Of a DNA stretch of 64,000 bases, positions 1-43,100 are shown piece by piece. The stretch's first letter is position 1. Each line of letters opens with the position of its first letter. Where the stretch lies: positions 15,489,719 to 15,553,718 of the forward strand of contig NC_066323.1 of the NCBI RefSeq assembly GCF_022539315.1. The letters run 5' to 3'. Position numbers and translations under genes: made by a program. This DNA comes from Serinus canaria. Lineage: Eukaryota; Chordata; Aves; Passeriformes; Fringillidae. The notes beneath the pieces are model-generated. The model was not told the DNA's origin, ran no database searches, and was given only the letters and a program-made list of their open reading frames with translations.

Positions 1-447
1 TGAAATTGCAGTTTTAAATTTTATTATTTGTAGAAATTTTGAAAATATACTTTTAAAAATCTGAATAATTTCAACTAAGGTGATCCTGAAATTGCCTCCC
101 TGTGTGTAGTGCCAAAGCACATAACATGAAATCCATATTTATTTTAAATGCTACACATGTTTATTTTAGCCAAACATTTCTCTCAGCATTTTGTAATACA
201 TAGCACAAAGATACTTCTACAAAGTGATGAAGAGTTAAAAATGTGCTTGTGAAATGGGCTGGAATCCATAGAAAAGTAACCAAATCCTCCCACCTTAAAA
301 TTAAATTGTTACACATTTTAAAATGCTTCATAAGTTATTTTACTCTTGTGCAGTTTCCAAATTATAATTTTGGTTGCAGCTTAATTTAGATTTAAGCTGT
401 CAATTCCATAAGGTGTTCAACTCACAGGTTTCTGTAATTCTCTGTAG

Positions 448-30215
<29,768 letters not shown>

Positions 30216-31088
30216 GAAGCAAAGCAAAAGCAGGCAGCTACAGAGAGAGGCTTAGGGGACGATGAGCAACATGCTAAAGATTTAAACAGCACCTCGTGTT
30301 TCCATCTGTGTCAAAGTGTGCAGCACTGTTCTTTGTTGGAATGGAAAAATGAGACACAGATGAGGGATGTGCTAAGCCTCATCCACCCATGTACACAGAT
30401 CCACAGGCAGTAAAATCTCATGTAAAACAATTAAGAAAAGACAAAACTCTGTGTCATTGGAGTCCACTGCTGTAAAGTACAGGGAACAAGGTGAGCTTGG
30501 AGGATTTTGTCAAGCTGGGAAGACCAAGGACACCATACCTGTTGTGCAAGAGAATGGATTTCCTGTCAGAAATGGCATTTACAGCAGGAAGAGTATGTGC
30601 ATTTACATGGCATATTAAAAATATTTATCCATACTGATAGAAATGAGCGAAGATATAAATGTCAAAGCCCTGTAGCTGAATTTCCCAAGCTAAAGAAACT
30701 TTGCACTTGCTGTTTCTGAGGGAAGGTAAAAATGTAATTGTTAAAAAATAATCTAATAATAAAAACAATGAAGATCGAAGTCTTTTACCACTGCAGTACT
30801 GATCCAGACTGAAAGAACTGTTAATTGGGCTTTCATAAGCAACAAAAAGCTGCAATCCATTTAACAGGAGATTATGTAAGGAAATAAAATTAGCTGTGAT
30901 AACAAATCCTTAAAAACCTGTATTTATATTTACAATTAATTTCTAAGAGCAGTTACATTCAATTATTAAACTCTTATCCAAGTTTCCAAAGAAACAAAGC
31001 AATTTCTAATATTAATTGAAAAGAAACAGTGACATGGTGATAAAATGGGTGAACGTATCAGAGTGATGAATATAAGAAGTGTTAGGAC

Positions 31089-31094
31089 AATAAA
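31089..31094 (+). terminator. COL4A4: Candidate COL4A4 poly(A) signal
   Basis: AATAAA followed about 10-35 nt later by a T/GT-rich stretch (cattctttgcttctttgttt). It would give a 3' UTR of about 0.9 kb. Other AATAAA copies occur at 30758 and 30883, and mammalian COL4A4 is known for a longer 3' UTR, so later sites are possible. Confidence 0.35.
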
Positions 31095-32187
31095 CTGCAT
31101 TCATTCTTTGCTTCTTTGTTTGTAAATACACCGTGAAAAAAAAAAAGAACCATCACCATTAAGATCCTTAAGGAATGACAGCTCTGAAGATCCTTTTTAT
31201 TTTTTAAAGCACTGATTGTAAAAATGTTCATATCCTAAAGCACTAATCACCTTTTGAAAAAATGAAAACACATTTGTACCTCCTTCATTCATCTTTAAAA
31301 CCAGAACTATTCAATGGTTCTATATCATGGGGAAACATCTGAAAACACAGATTGCAAGTAGAGAATCCATCATGTGCAGAAGGGCCACAAATGCCCCTTT
31401 TACCACTTAAATAAGCTACATTTTACTAGAATGGAATCAAATGCTTTCTCTAACACTTTTAATTTCCATTTGTGTTCACTGAGGTGCTCCCAGCAAAAAG
31501 ATTTTCAAGGAAACTGAATACTCATCCAAGGGTCCTAATTCAAACTCCCTCTGAAGCCATCACGAGTACAACAGGCTGATCAGCCAATTTAAAAGCTGGA
31601 TACACAAACTCAAAGAGCAGGAAAGACAGACATTCCAGCTCAGCCAGAGGAAAATAAAACAGTCAGACGATAAGTCCAGTCAAGTGTAAATACATCTGAC
31701 TGTGCAACTTCCTCCTGACACAACCAACCAAATGTGCTCTCCAATGTGCTGTGCTTACATGGTGGTCAACTGACTGCCCTTTCACCTGGGGAAGGTCCAG
31801 AAGCCCTCCTGGGGCATGTGCCATTCCCACCTGTGCCAAGGAACATTGCCCACTGGGACAGGGAACACCTCGGGTCACTCCCAGGTGATTCTGACTGCAC
31901 CCAGCAGATCTGACACTGGAGCAGGGGCCAATCCCTGCCACTGACCTCTAGGCAGGAATTCCATCCCCTCCTGATTCAGGCAGCATCCTACAAGCAGGGC
32001 AGAGCAGCTCTCCAGTCTGACATAAACCCCAAAGTCTTGGCTCTGCAAGGTGTTGAACAGCTCAGGAGCTTCCTGCAGGAAGAAAGCAGTGGGTGGAGAG
32101 GAGCACCAGTGCTTAGGCCACCCGTTCTCCAAGGTGTACAAGCTGTGCTTCCAGAAAGGCCTCAGCTAAAGCCCCACAGGGCAGAAA

Positions 32188-32205
32188 GCTGCTGCTGCTG
32201 CTGCT
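32188..32205. repeat. (GCT)6 trinucleotide run
   Basis: Six uninterrupted GCT units in the interval between COL4A4 and RHBDD1. Not in a recognised coding region. Confidence 0.85.
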
Positions 32206-34060
32206 CACAGTCACAGGAACAAACAGCCAGTGGCTCAGGTGATGGCCCCATTTCCTGAGTGGATTCAGCTGATTCCACACTGAGGTCTCGTTTACAAGCC
32301 TCACCTGATGGTGCTCACCAGCTCCTGCCACTCATCTGCAGCCTCTTTTCTGGTGAGAAACTCTGGAGGGGCTGGGGCTTTCCTGGAAAGCAAAGTGGGA
32401 GTTTTGGTATAAACTGCACTGAAGTAAGCAACAATCAAAACCTTATGCACTGTGTTATTGTAAACTGGGTCATAGGGACAAGGTGAAAACAAAGGAATAA
32501 AAAGGGTTTTTAGAATTGCATCTGTGTTCACCTAACTTGAACAAATGCACCAAAAAAATCTTTAAAACAACAGCAAAAAGCCTCACCAGTAATTTAAATA
32601 GGCTATTTCACAGCACTTTACCATGTTGCTCTTTTGTTTCCTTTAAAAGCATTACACAACCCCCCCCACATATTTGTGTATCATTTTTATGCAGAGTTTT
32701 TGCAACTATGCCAGTTCCATTTTACTGTGGTCTTTAAGAACATATATGGGAAATGTATTTTAAGCTACTACTGATAGGTCAGATATTTCATAAGTGTGCA
32801 AATTCCTGTTCCATGCTCAGCTAACTCCATAAGGCATTTGCCAGAAATATTGTACTAATTCAAAATTAAATTGCAGATAAATTGCTTAATATTACACAGC
32901 AAGTAAAACAGATCAAAGTATAAAGTAGCAGATGCTTTAACTCTGCAATCATTTGTCCCATGACTAAAAGCAGAAAAATAATTGCTAAATTATTCATAGG
33001 GATCCTATTTCTGAAATTAAGTGTGAAAAGGCATAGCTGAAACTGTTAAGAGTAAAAACACTCCAAAAAAGCAATGGCCTTGTGCTGGCCCTTGAAGTCC
33101 AAATTACCCTTACTGTAGCATTTCAGAGTTTGGATCTTGTGCAGGTCCAGTCAAGAAGTGAATTTTATCCTCAACAGCAGGCAGGATATTAAGAGCAACA
33201 CAGAAAATGATGCTGGCTGCACTTGGAGGTCACTGAAATTGGAGCCATTTGGGGTAAACTGCCCTGGAATTAAATTCAGATCCAGTGATTTCTAATGAAA
33301 TTTGCTTGCCTATCACCCTGGCAAACCATGGCCAGGACATAGGGAAGGCCCTGGTTCTAACTCAAGGCAAATCCTCAGGGCAGGTGGCAGATTCTTGCCC
33401 CTTGCTGGCAGCCACACACCTGCCCAGCTGCTCCACTCTCCAGCAGGACAGGAAAGAAAACAGGAGGACAAAGAGCAAGAAAACTCATTGGTTGGCATAT
33501 AGAAGAGGAAATCACTTACCAAGTACTGTTGGGGGCTAAAAAGACTCAGCTCAGGGAATTCAATTTATTCTTCTGGGGAAAAAGTTCACAAACCTTAACA
33601 TACCTCTCCTTCAAGTTTCCCAGGCCCAACTCACTCCAGGTCCTGCTCTGCTCCCTTGTTACCACAGCAAGTGCCATCAGACCCTTCAGTGAGGCAGGGG
33701 GCAGCCAGAAGCTTCTTGGGACAGGTATTGTTCCAGGTACAAAGTGGCTTCTCTGTGCTGCACCTTCATTCTCATTCTCTTCCTGTGCTCTGACATTGTT
33801 CCTCTGTAGGCTGCAGCCCTTTTGTGGCAGTACCTGCACTGGCATGGGTCATTCCCAGAATCACATTATTATGTGCAACAAGTTTAAGCAAAACTGGTCC
33901 AGGGATTCTTTCAGGGTAAACTCTTAACCAAAAAAAAAAAAAAAATCTTTCCTAGTTTGGCTGTTTCATGAGCACCAGAGGAAAACAAAAGTAGTATCAC
34001 AACAGTCAAACCCCAGAATTCCTACAGTTCATACATTTTTTTGCCTGTATTTAAGGCAAA

Positions 34061-34116
34061 TTAAGCAAACCTTTTATCTATTAACCATTTAAGCAAAGCA
34101 TTTATCCATTAACCCA
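34061..34116. repeat. Imperfect 28-nt tandem duplication
   Basis: ttaagcaaaccttttatcta plus ttaacca is followed directly by a second copy reading ttaagcaaagcatttatcca plus ttaaccc, with a few mismatches. Located in the intergenic or UTR interval. Confidence 0.75.
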
Positions 34117-37100
34117 GGCAGCTCACTTGTTTGGAAAGAATCCCCCTAAAGCTTTAAAGCAGACAATGTGCTCTGCACCACACTTGCTCTGGGCACACAA
34201 GGCCAGCCTGCAGGGACTGTGCCAGCCCTCTAGCACAACATGTGGGACCACACCAGCAACCCTCAGCAATGCTCTGACCTGTACCTTCATCCAGATTCAG
34301 GATACAAACCACAGCCATCTGGGAGTTTGTTTCTGTTATTCCACATGGCCACCTCTCACTGACATCCCACTGACTCCCAGCCCCTCCAAGCAATCCTTAA
34401 GTAACTTGTAACTCCACTGAGTGGCCATCCCCAGACAAATGCTGCACAGATGAGGACTTCTGTTCTAAGGCTTGACTTGCATTAGAACTGTCTGAGCAAG
34501 ACAGAAAACAACCATCCAAGGCCATGGGGAGGAGCTATAGTGGGGAACAATTGTTTGCAAGAAAAAGGATCTCTGCAAAGCTAGCTGTGAGAAGGAGCAG
34601 TCAAGCAAGGACAGAGCCCATCAGTCTTCAAAACAATAAAAAAATTCAGTCAGCTCTGGTAAGAACTTTCCAGCAGGTGAAGCAATTGCTTCATCAAACT
34701 GAGGATCTATTTCATGACTGGATCTGATTTCAGAAATCAGCATTTTAAACTGACCAAACAACAAAAACAGCTGCTCAAATTCTGCCCACCTGAACCATCT
34801 GGAAAACTAGCCAGGTGGAGAAAAAAATCCCCATCAGCACTCCAACAGATGCTGCTCCATATTCATATTTAACAGCTTTCCCCTTTCCTAGTCACTTCAT
34901 CCAGATGTTCCAGAAGGTACTGGAAGTTCAATTAGAGGTGACATTTTATAAGTGCAAAGTAAAAACAACTCCATATTTATCATTCTGGAGTGAACCTGTC
35001 CAACAAAGACAGTTCCTCCATGTCAGGCAGCTCACACACCTCACAGCACAGCTCACCTTGTGCTTGACCACACACTGCCCCACTGCTTCACAAAAGAAGA
35101 CAGGTTTGAGCCTTGTGGGATTTTTGTATATGTGTATATGTATATTTTGAATATGTGGGAAATTCTACATATTTAAATGTTTTCCACAGATTCACTGAAT
35201 TAGCAATGCCGAACATGTGAGACAAAATCCCAACCAAGTCCTAATGGAAGACCCACAGTAAGGTACCACCCTACAGACTCTCTGCTGCGTTCCTGTGTGT
35301 TATTCAGGATTGGTTTCTAGCAAGATTTGGAATGAAGCACTCAAGTCCCAAACTGACATCAGGTTCAGCTTGGCAAAACAAAGTTTCAGTACCCAGGAAA
35401 ACAAGAACTTTTCCAGAATTTCGTCTTCCATGCACATGGCAAACACCACTACAAAGGGGTATTTTCATTGAAGTGGAGATTAAACTTTCTCATGGGCAGA
35501 AATCAATTAAATTCTGATAGGAAGTAAAAAAAAAAAATTAAATGGCTACTCTGAGGCAGTTGTAGCTGTAGTCTGCTTGACTCTGCACATCTGCATTTTA
35601 AAAACTACAAAACAAATCAGTATTTTAGAATGCTGTGATTCTAATGTGCTTAAATGCTTAAGATGTATGTAAGAAAATGAAATAGATGCAATAAATGGTA
35701 CCAGATGTTACAGAAGTTTTGGCTACAGACAGCTTGTATCTCTGCATAAATGATGTCACAACAGCCTTCTCAGCTGCGAAACTTCATACATAAATACTTT
35801 ATAATTTTTAAGTCAGCAAAGAGGTCATTCCACACTCACTAATATTGGATGGATTTGGGGGCTATTCTTTCAGTTGTTCCATGCATAAAGAAGGAAAACA
35901 GGCACTCACAGAATCCAGAATCCACTCCACACAATCTCTCTTAAATGATCCCTGGAAAGAATGGTTTGGTGAAGGACCAGACCTAAACCAACGTTCTGCA
36001 TCAATGCAAGCTCACTTACTGCTGACCTGCCCAACAACCTGAAGGGGTACCTGCTGAACCTGCTCCAAAGAGACAGAAGAAGGAAGTTCTGGAATATCTC
36101 TAGCTTATTTGTAAAGTTCACTATCTACATGTTTAGAAATCTTTTGCTTGCACTCCTTTTGCTGCAAATTAGACAAATTTCTGCTGGTAAATGGAAAGAG
36201 AGCTGAGCTTACTGCTGTTCTCATGCAGCAGAAAAATGCTGTCACACGTATCCCTGATGTGCTTTTTCACTAACCCACTTGCTTTACCCATCCCAGCTGA
36301 TCATATAAACAAAAGTGCCCAAACCATATTAGAGTTGTGTGAAAAACTGTCTGAGTTTCTCCAGTTTTCCCAGCTCCTGAAAGAGTATATGGGTATCAGA
36401 ATTTATTGTAAGACTTTTTAGAAAGCTTGACACTCCTTCAGAAGCAGCTCCTACGACTGAAAGCTCAGAAGTGTTAATATTTTCTTGCCTTCTGAAATCT
36501 GGTAACAAGAAATAACCATTTTTTTTTTATATAGCGAACAATGAGAAGTTTATTATAAACCCATGCAATGATTCTGTCCTTCATGTCTGCACACTCCAGA
36601 AGCCACAGCACAAACACTAGGATCTGCTCGCCAGCTGTTGTGTGGAAGCATGATCACATTCCCTCAGTACTGAACCAAAAGGGGCACAATTCCCCAGCCA
36701 TGGAATCAGAGGGGAAAATGAGAGCAAGCCCCATTCCCATCCCCTCCCAGCAGCAGGGAGGGCAGCTGGATCTAAAGTGTTCCAAACTGTTCACTCCACC
36801 CTCACACCTCTGGAGAGAAGCAGCAGCTTCAAAGGTTCAGCAGCTCTCTGTTATTGTACAACAGCATATATACACTTGGCACACGGGGTATCATAATTAA
36901 ACAGAGCAAGGGATGGCCAGAGAAAGTTACTTTAGTCCTGCAAGCAAAAAAAAAGGCAAAATTGATGGCCTAAGATGGCCAGTCCCTTCACTGTCTCCTA
37001 CTACACTCTATATGCCTATATAAATACTGTTTTCTTGGTATTTGAAGGGGCATTTTTTCCCCTTCAGGAGAAGTAGTGCTGCCAGGGAAATCAGCACACT

Positions 37101-37647
37101 GACACAAAACCACAGCATTTGCCTCTGCTTAAAGACAAGATGGAAGAGGGAAAAGAATTTTAAAAGCTAAACACAGTCCTTTCATCACATCTTAATTCTG
37201 GGCTGTGAGAAACCCTTACTTATTAACAGTAATATGTTAGGTCATTCAACCATTAAATTTCAAGAATGTGCCCATTAACAAGTCTGCTGATTAGGATTAA
37301 TTGGGGAGCGGAATTTCTTACATGGTACCTGATCACAGAGTTTAGAGGAAGTACAAACAACTTATAAGAAATCACAGCTCCTACAACAAAGGAATCAAAC
37401 TGCAAAGCTATATACTTTTTATACAAAGCTATATTTGCTCCAATAGCCCTTGAGACAGGCAGGCAGAGACCAGGACCAGAGAAGAAGCAAGGTCCAACAC
37501 TTACCTGGGCAACTGCCCTTAATTTTTGTCCCTGAAGAGACGAAGTGCAACAGAGCACACTGGGGATTCATCTGCCAATCTGCCCTCAGCACTGCTCTGA
37601 AAACTGATTAATGGGGGCTAGCTATCATGGCAAAAGTCCTGCTAAAG

Positions 37648-37720
37648 ACTCACAGAATAGTTTGGGTTGGATGGGGCTTTTAAAGGCTATCCAGTCCAAC
37701 CCACCTGCAATGTGCAGGTG
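37648..37720 (-). mobile_element. CR1 LINE 3'-end fragment
   Basis: Plus-strand text 'cacagaatagtttgggttgg' then 'atggggcttttaaaggctat' and 'ccagtccaacccacctgcaa' is the reverse complement of the CR1 3' end. Only about 70 nt remain. Confidence 0.85.
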
Positions 37721-37948
37721 TTAATAAACCTTCCAAATACTGTACGTACCAGAACTTTTGAGTAATCTAACTCCAAAGCTTTCCCTAAATTAAAAAGAAA
37801 CAAAGTTAGTCCCAACACAATCAATCTACCCCCTTGGTATCACACAAGACTTCATTTCTAACAACATAGCAGCAGTTCTGTCATTTAAAACATACACATT
37901 ATTAATTACTATAATTAAAACCAAACAGCTTTAAATGTTAAAAAAATA

Positions 37949-37999
37949 TTTATTTCAATTCTGTATACAAAAAAATGTCAAAACAACTGAACATTTATT
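37949..37999 (-). terminator. RHBDD1: Candidate RHBDD1 poly(A) region
   Basis: On the minus strand two AATAAA signals (37999-37994 and 37954-37949) lie in a T-rich, UTR-like context, the second followed by a T7 run. They would give a 3' UTR of about 2.1 kb. Nearer AATAAA copies at 39863-39858 and 39842-39837 are alternatives for a short 3' UTR. None is proven. Confidence 0.3.
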
Positions 38000-40033
38000 A
38001 GTACTGAATTTTTTTGTGAATATTTAATGGCATTTATGTCTAAGCTCACTTTACAAAACCAAGTGCTTATAGAATTGTAATTGGGTTTTTGATTTTCCTT
38101 AAGTATATTTTTTACCTGACTAGCAGCACATCCTGTGCTTTTAAATAAGAAAAATATCAGAGTTTAGCACACACAGTATGTTACACTGCAACTTTTGACC
38201 AGAGCATTAAAGGATTTCTGAGGAACCAATGCTACATCCTTCTCATTTACATCCAATTATTACCTGCCGAGAAAAGTATACAGGTTTTTGAGTCTTATTT
38301 TCAGAACATAAAAAAGTCGGCCTTCTATAAGTGTCTGCTGTTTTATTCTATGGCTATTGCATATATACAAAATCAGCCAAGCCCAAGAACACACCAGAAA
38401 TCACCATTCTGTCTGTACCTGGAGTCCCACTGCAGCAGTGCCTGTTGTGTCTCAAAACCCCGAGCCCAAAGTCTTCATCCTGATATTGTGCTTTTCCCAG
38501 CAAACAAGAGCTTCCCTTACATACATTAGCTACAAACAGAAAGGGCAGGTACTATTTATTTAAGGAACACAGTAAAAAAATTTTCTTTCAGGATATTTTT
38601 CTGTATGAAATATACAGCACTGTTTTTCATATTCAAAAAATAACCTCACAGAAAAGTAGACTTCATAAAGCACAGGTTGGTGAAACCCTTAAGCTGCTTA
38701 TCCTAATCCTCCACTCCATCAGTGCTGATGAGGAGAATCCAACAGGTCTGTGTCAAAAGCCAATAACTAAATTATTCTTCTGCAATCACACCTCTGCAAA
38801 AGTTTTAGAGGAACATCCCCAAGTTCTTTCATTCTGAGAATAAAATGCCTGGACAAGGAGCGATTTTCAGGGCAATACTGGAACCAAAGCTCTCGAGGTT
38901 CATCAGTTAACATTAAGAGGCAGCAGTGCCATAGGCAGGACAGACTTGTGTGGGGGTGTCCCCAGTGGGACAACTGAGCTCTCAGGTCTCCTGTCAGCTC
39001 CGCTGGGTGGGTAAGGAAATTCTCAACCATGAAGAATTCAAGGCAGCCTGTGTTTAGGTATGATCTCCACAAGTCTACAGACTCTCAGCTCTGAGACTGG
39101 TCTTCAAACAAAATAAATATTAAGAAATAGTGGAATTTTTAAAGCTGCATGAACAGCATATACAAAAGAAAATTTCCAAGCCTTCTTAGAAAGGGAAACA
39201 GACACTTTAAAAAAAGTATATTAGTAAATAAATATATGCTTTGTATGGCATAGCCACCTACCTTTTACGTAAAACTCCTAACAAATTATTTCAGCTCTGA
39301 AAAGGGCAGCAGTTTTTGATTTAAAACATAAATATTAAGAAAGGCTTTAGGAAAACATAAGTAGTAACAACTCAGTTTTATCTCATCCAAGCTCTAGATT
39401 ATATGGTGTGAGAAAGACTGCAACACTGAAGTTTGCATTAAATAATTCCTTGGTAAGGACAGCAGGGGAAGGATAGCTGCAACTATTTGTTGGCTCAAGA
39501 GCTTAAGCCTAGATTCACATAACCCAGCTACTGTTATCAAACAAATCTTTTCAAGTGTCATTTCACATGGCAATCCCAAAAAATGAGCTGGTCGTCAATG
39601 AAAACTGAGAAAGGTTTGTAAGGAAAAATTGCATAGTTTAAAAGTTACATAGAAAATGTAACACTTCAGTTACAAAGGATGAAGAAAACCTGTTGTCTGA
39701 GAACATCAGCAGTCAAGAAGCCAAGGAATTCTTAAAGCTATACAAAATAATTTAAGGAAAAAAAGACAGTTTGGAAAAACCATCAATCTTCTTCCATTTA
39801 AGGTGCATTAAGATGGAGATGGCCAAAGATCACATATTTATTCTTATCTCACATTTTTTTATTCAAGTTCCAACTTTGAGTCTGAACTCACAAAATCCTA
39901 TGCAGTTTTGCAACAAGTAGTAAAAATAATGGAAAAATATTATAAATTATTCTGTAAATTACAGATTACAAATAAATCTGTAAATATTTTGGTAAGTCTG
40001 AATTGCACTTTACATCAACACCTGCCAACTTCA

Positions 40034-40146
40034 TCATCTGTCAAACCTACGAAGCCTTCGCCTTCTCATGTCCTCTTCTGAGTTCTCAGGTGGGAACCAA
40101 AACCCATAAGGTCGCTGCCCATAATTGTGTGTTCTTCCACCAAAAT
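40034..40146 (-). CDS. RHBDD1: RHBDD1 terminal coding exon (p97-binding end)
   Basis: Acceptor on the minus strand tgtcttgtag|AT. The split codon completes Asp277. Encodes FGGRTHNYGQRPYGFWFPPE then NSEEDMRRRRLRRFDR and TGA (40036-40034). The apparent longer frame to 40447 reads through the intron and is not coding. Confidence 0.95.
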
Positions 40147-43100
40147 CTACAAGACACAATGAAAAACAACTGCTATTATGGTCTTTAATAGGAGAAAAAT
40201 GCACATATATCCTGTAAGCCAAAGCGTCGCAACACAAAGGAGACAGGGAATTGAATGTTTTCAATTCTGATGGTTTCAGGGCAATTACAACGTCCAGAAA
40301 CTGCTCTGAAAGACAGTCAAATAAAAAGAAAAACCAAAACCAGAAAACTCCCCCAAACAATAAAGCCACCGCCACCCAAAAAACCATCCCAACCCAACAA
40401 CAAAACCAAACCAAACAATGAACCACAACAAAAAGAACATCTAACAAGTATTAACCCATTAAGAATAACAAGTATTAACAAGTATTCACATTTTTCACGA
40501 TCCCTGCTTTATGCAGTAAACTCCAGAATGTTAAACTATTTCAGTGTCCTCAGCAGTTGCTTCTGGGAAAAGCAGCTTTTGTGTTTGCTTTTAGTACCGA
40601 GTCCAACATGTGCAGACCCACAGCAGATGCACACACAGCTCCCACCTCCAGCTGGCAGCAGTTTCACAAGGGAAGGACACGTGGCAGCCCTACCATTCCA
40701 AGTGTAAGCAAAATAATCTGAGCAGCAAGAGCACACCCAGCCCCACTGGGCCCTGGCAACCCGAGGAGCCAGGACTGGCCCTTCCAGCAGCTCTCCAGAA
40801 TTCACATCGAGGCACATGGCAAAGGAACAACGCAAGGCTTGGTAACACACAGCAGCTCAGCTGAGGGGCTCTGGGAAACAAAATCACAGTCTGCCTTCTG
40901 AGCAGAATTACAGCGTTAAGGACAAGCAAATTTGCTTTAAAGGTAATAAAACCTTTGTAACATTCAGCATTTCTTAAGCTTTCACCTGGACACACAGACT
41001 TAAAACTGCATTGTAATAAATTGTAGTTTAATAACTCATTTTTAAATCATCATAATTAAGCTACTTGAATTTTTAAAAAAATTCCTTCCAGTAGTGAAAT
41101 TGTCAACTAAATATCAAAATTTCTTATAAAACCTTTATTTTTCTATACAGCATCCCAGGTGAATTTTTATTTAAGAAAACAGATACCCCTCACACAGTTA
41201 AGACAATTCTTTGCATATTCCCCATAAAATATGCTCAACAATTCAAATATACACGTGCTTTAATAATCACTAGTAATAGAATGAGGTATTATAAAAAATA
41301 TGAAAAATGCTCTTTTATATATTGACCTAAAAATAGAAAGCTAGACAATATATTTTGACAAGCTTTAGGCTGAAGAAAAGATCTTTTTTTACATCAAACA
41401 ACACGGTGAACAGCAAAGTCTGGATATTTTAAATAAATGTATTTGTATCTGCATGTAGATATTTAAATTATGCTGTTACCTAAAATAGTTCCCTGACACC
41501 TTTTTTCTTTTAATTACTGCAGAAATATTAATGAAATAACACCTTCATCTTATCAAAATATTTATAAGCCACAGTGTTCAGAAATGGTAATTAGGCCACT
41601 GCTACTACTGAAACACCACCTGACATCTGTGCAAGAAACCAACACAGGCTTTTCAACACATCAGCAAAAACAAATTAAAGACTAATGGAATCTAAGACTG
41701 CATTCAAAGGACATGAAAAACTGCAACAACACTGGGTGATAGACAAAACCAAAGGATATAGTACAACAAACTTAGAACAAAACATTAACTCTTCCATGGC
41801 ATGTTTTATAAATTTATTGTGAACTAGAACTGCATTCTGTGAATACAGAAGACTGAGACCCCCATCCCTATCCTGTCACTCTGTGTAGGAGCTTCTTCTG
41901 TTCCTTAAGTTCACAATTAAAGCACTTTGGAGCAGAAGAAAATCACTGTAATAGCAATGGATGGAACTACACCTGTATTAATGCAATGCCACAGAAGTGT
42001 TACATCAAACATTCTCACTTTTTTGTCTTCTCCGAAGTTATGACCTTATTTTTAGGTTAGATATTAGAATTTGCAAGACAGTTTCCGTAAGACTCGGGAA
42101 GAATATATCAAGCTACCAAACTGTTAAAATCTCACTAGTAGAAATATGTAATTAGGTCTGGTAAGAGGAGTGTAGAAAATAAATAGCAGAGATATCACAA
42201 AGCAGTATGTCTGTATTTCTTTTTCATGCCAACTTTAGTTGTGGTAAAAAACAATCTAGAACATTTCAGTTGAACAGCTTACCATTTTCAGTATCACCAT
42301 CTGTCCTGGCACTACTGACTGTCGTATCCATACAAGAACCAAACCATACCAACACTTGAATACCCATACAAAGAACAGACACTTCTCATTTCTACAAAAA
42401 CTCTAACTTCTGGAGAGGCTTTGCTGTAGAAGACAATAACAGACAGAAGTAATCTCTTTTGAACCCAGCAAAGACCACACAGCTAACCAAAACAGACAGC
42501 TCTGATCTGGATATTTGATCAAATGTCATAACTTCTAACACTTCCTTGGCTTACATTTATACCAGTTTTATATAAATTACCTCTTCCATAAATAGTCTAG
42601 CCCTACTAACTATGTTACAACCACAGAATATAATTAAAGTTTACTAACCAGCTCTTGGGTGTGCTACAGATCACATAGAGTGTAATATATTGAACACCTG
42701 ACTTGGCTTGCTTTTTAATGCAAAAATACCAATGTTTAAAGCATTCTATTTAAGAATATGGGAGTTATCTTTGTTTATAAAAATCCTTTTTTTTTTTCCA
42801 CAGAAGCAACAACATTGGAAAAGATCTTTGAGATCAAGGAGTCCAACCTATGATCCAACACCCCTTGTCAGGCAGACTCTGGCACTGAATGCCACATCCA
42901 GCCTTTTCTTAAACACCTCCAGGGACAGTGACTCCACAACCTCCCTGCACAGCTCATTCCAAGGTAGTTTTGATGCATTTGGAGGAAGAAGCAGCAAACT
43001 GGAGGACAGCAAGAAGCCAGAGTCAAAAGCCCAGTGTTGCTTTACTCACTTCATCTCTTCCAGCCAATGAATAGTCAAGTCTTTAGGTCTAATCAAACTC

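Larger units (their letters stand above)
30216..40033. other. Interval between the two converging stop codons
   Basis: 9.8 kb that should contain the COL4A4 3' UTR (from the left), the RHBDD1 3' UTR (from the right) and the spacer. I could not fix either mRNA end. It holds candidate AATAAA signals, a short CR1 fragment near 37.65 kb, a (GCT)6 run, a C8 run and a GC-richer block at about 31.65-34.5 kb. Reading frames there (for example 33529-33927 plus, 33546-33845 minus) overlap on both strands and show no known family. Confidence 0.6.

Noticed and set aside
74..130. Possible COL4A4 exon after 'caactaag' beginning GTGATCCTG
   Set aside because: Only the first few codons resemble collagen; no Gly every third residue follows, and the pyrimidine tract and donor are poor.
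33529..33927. 132-residue plus-strand frame between the genes
   Set aside because: It overlaps another open frame on the minus strand, has no recognisable motif and no splice partner; treated as chance.
40147..40447. Extension of the last RHBDD1 exon into a longer frame of 137 residues
   Set aside because: It reads through a good acceptor into GT-rich low-complexity intron. The spliced form gives the family's normal C terminus.
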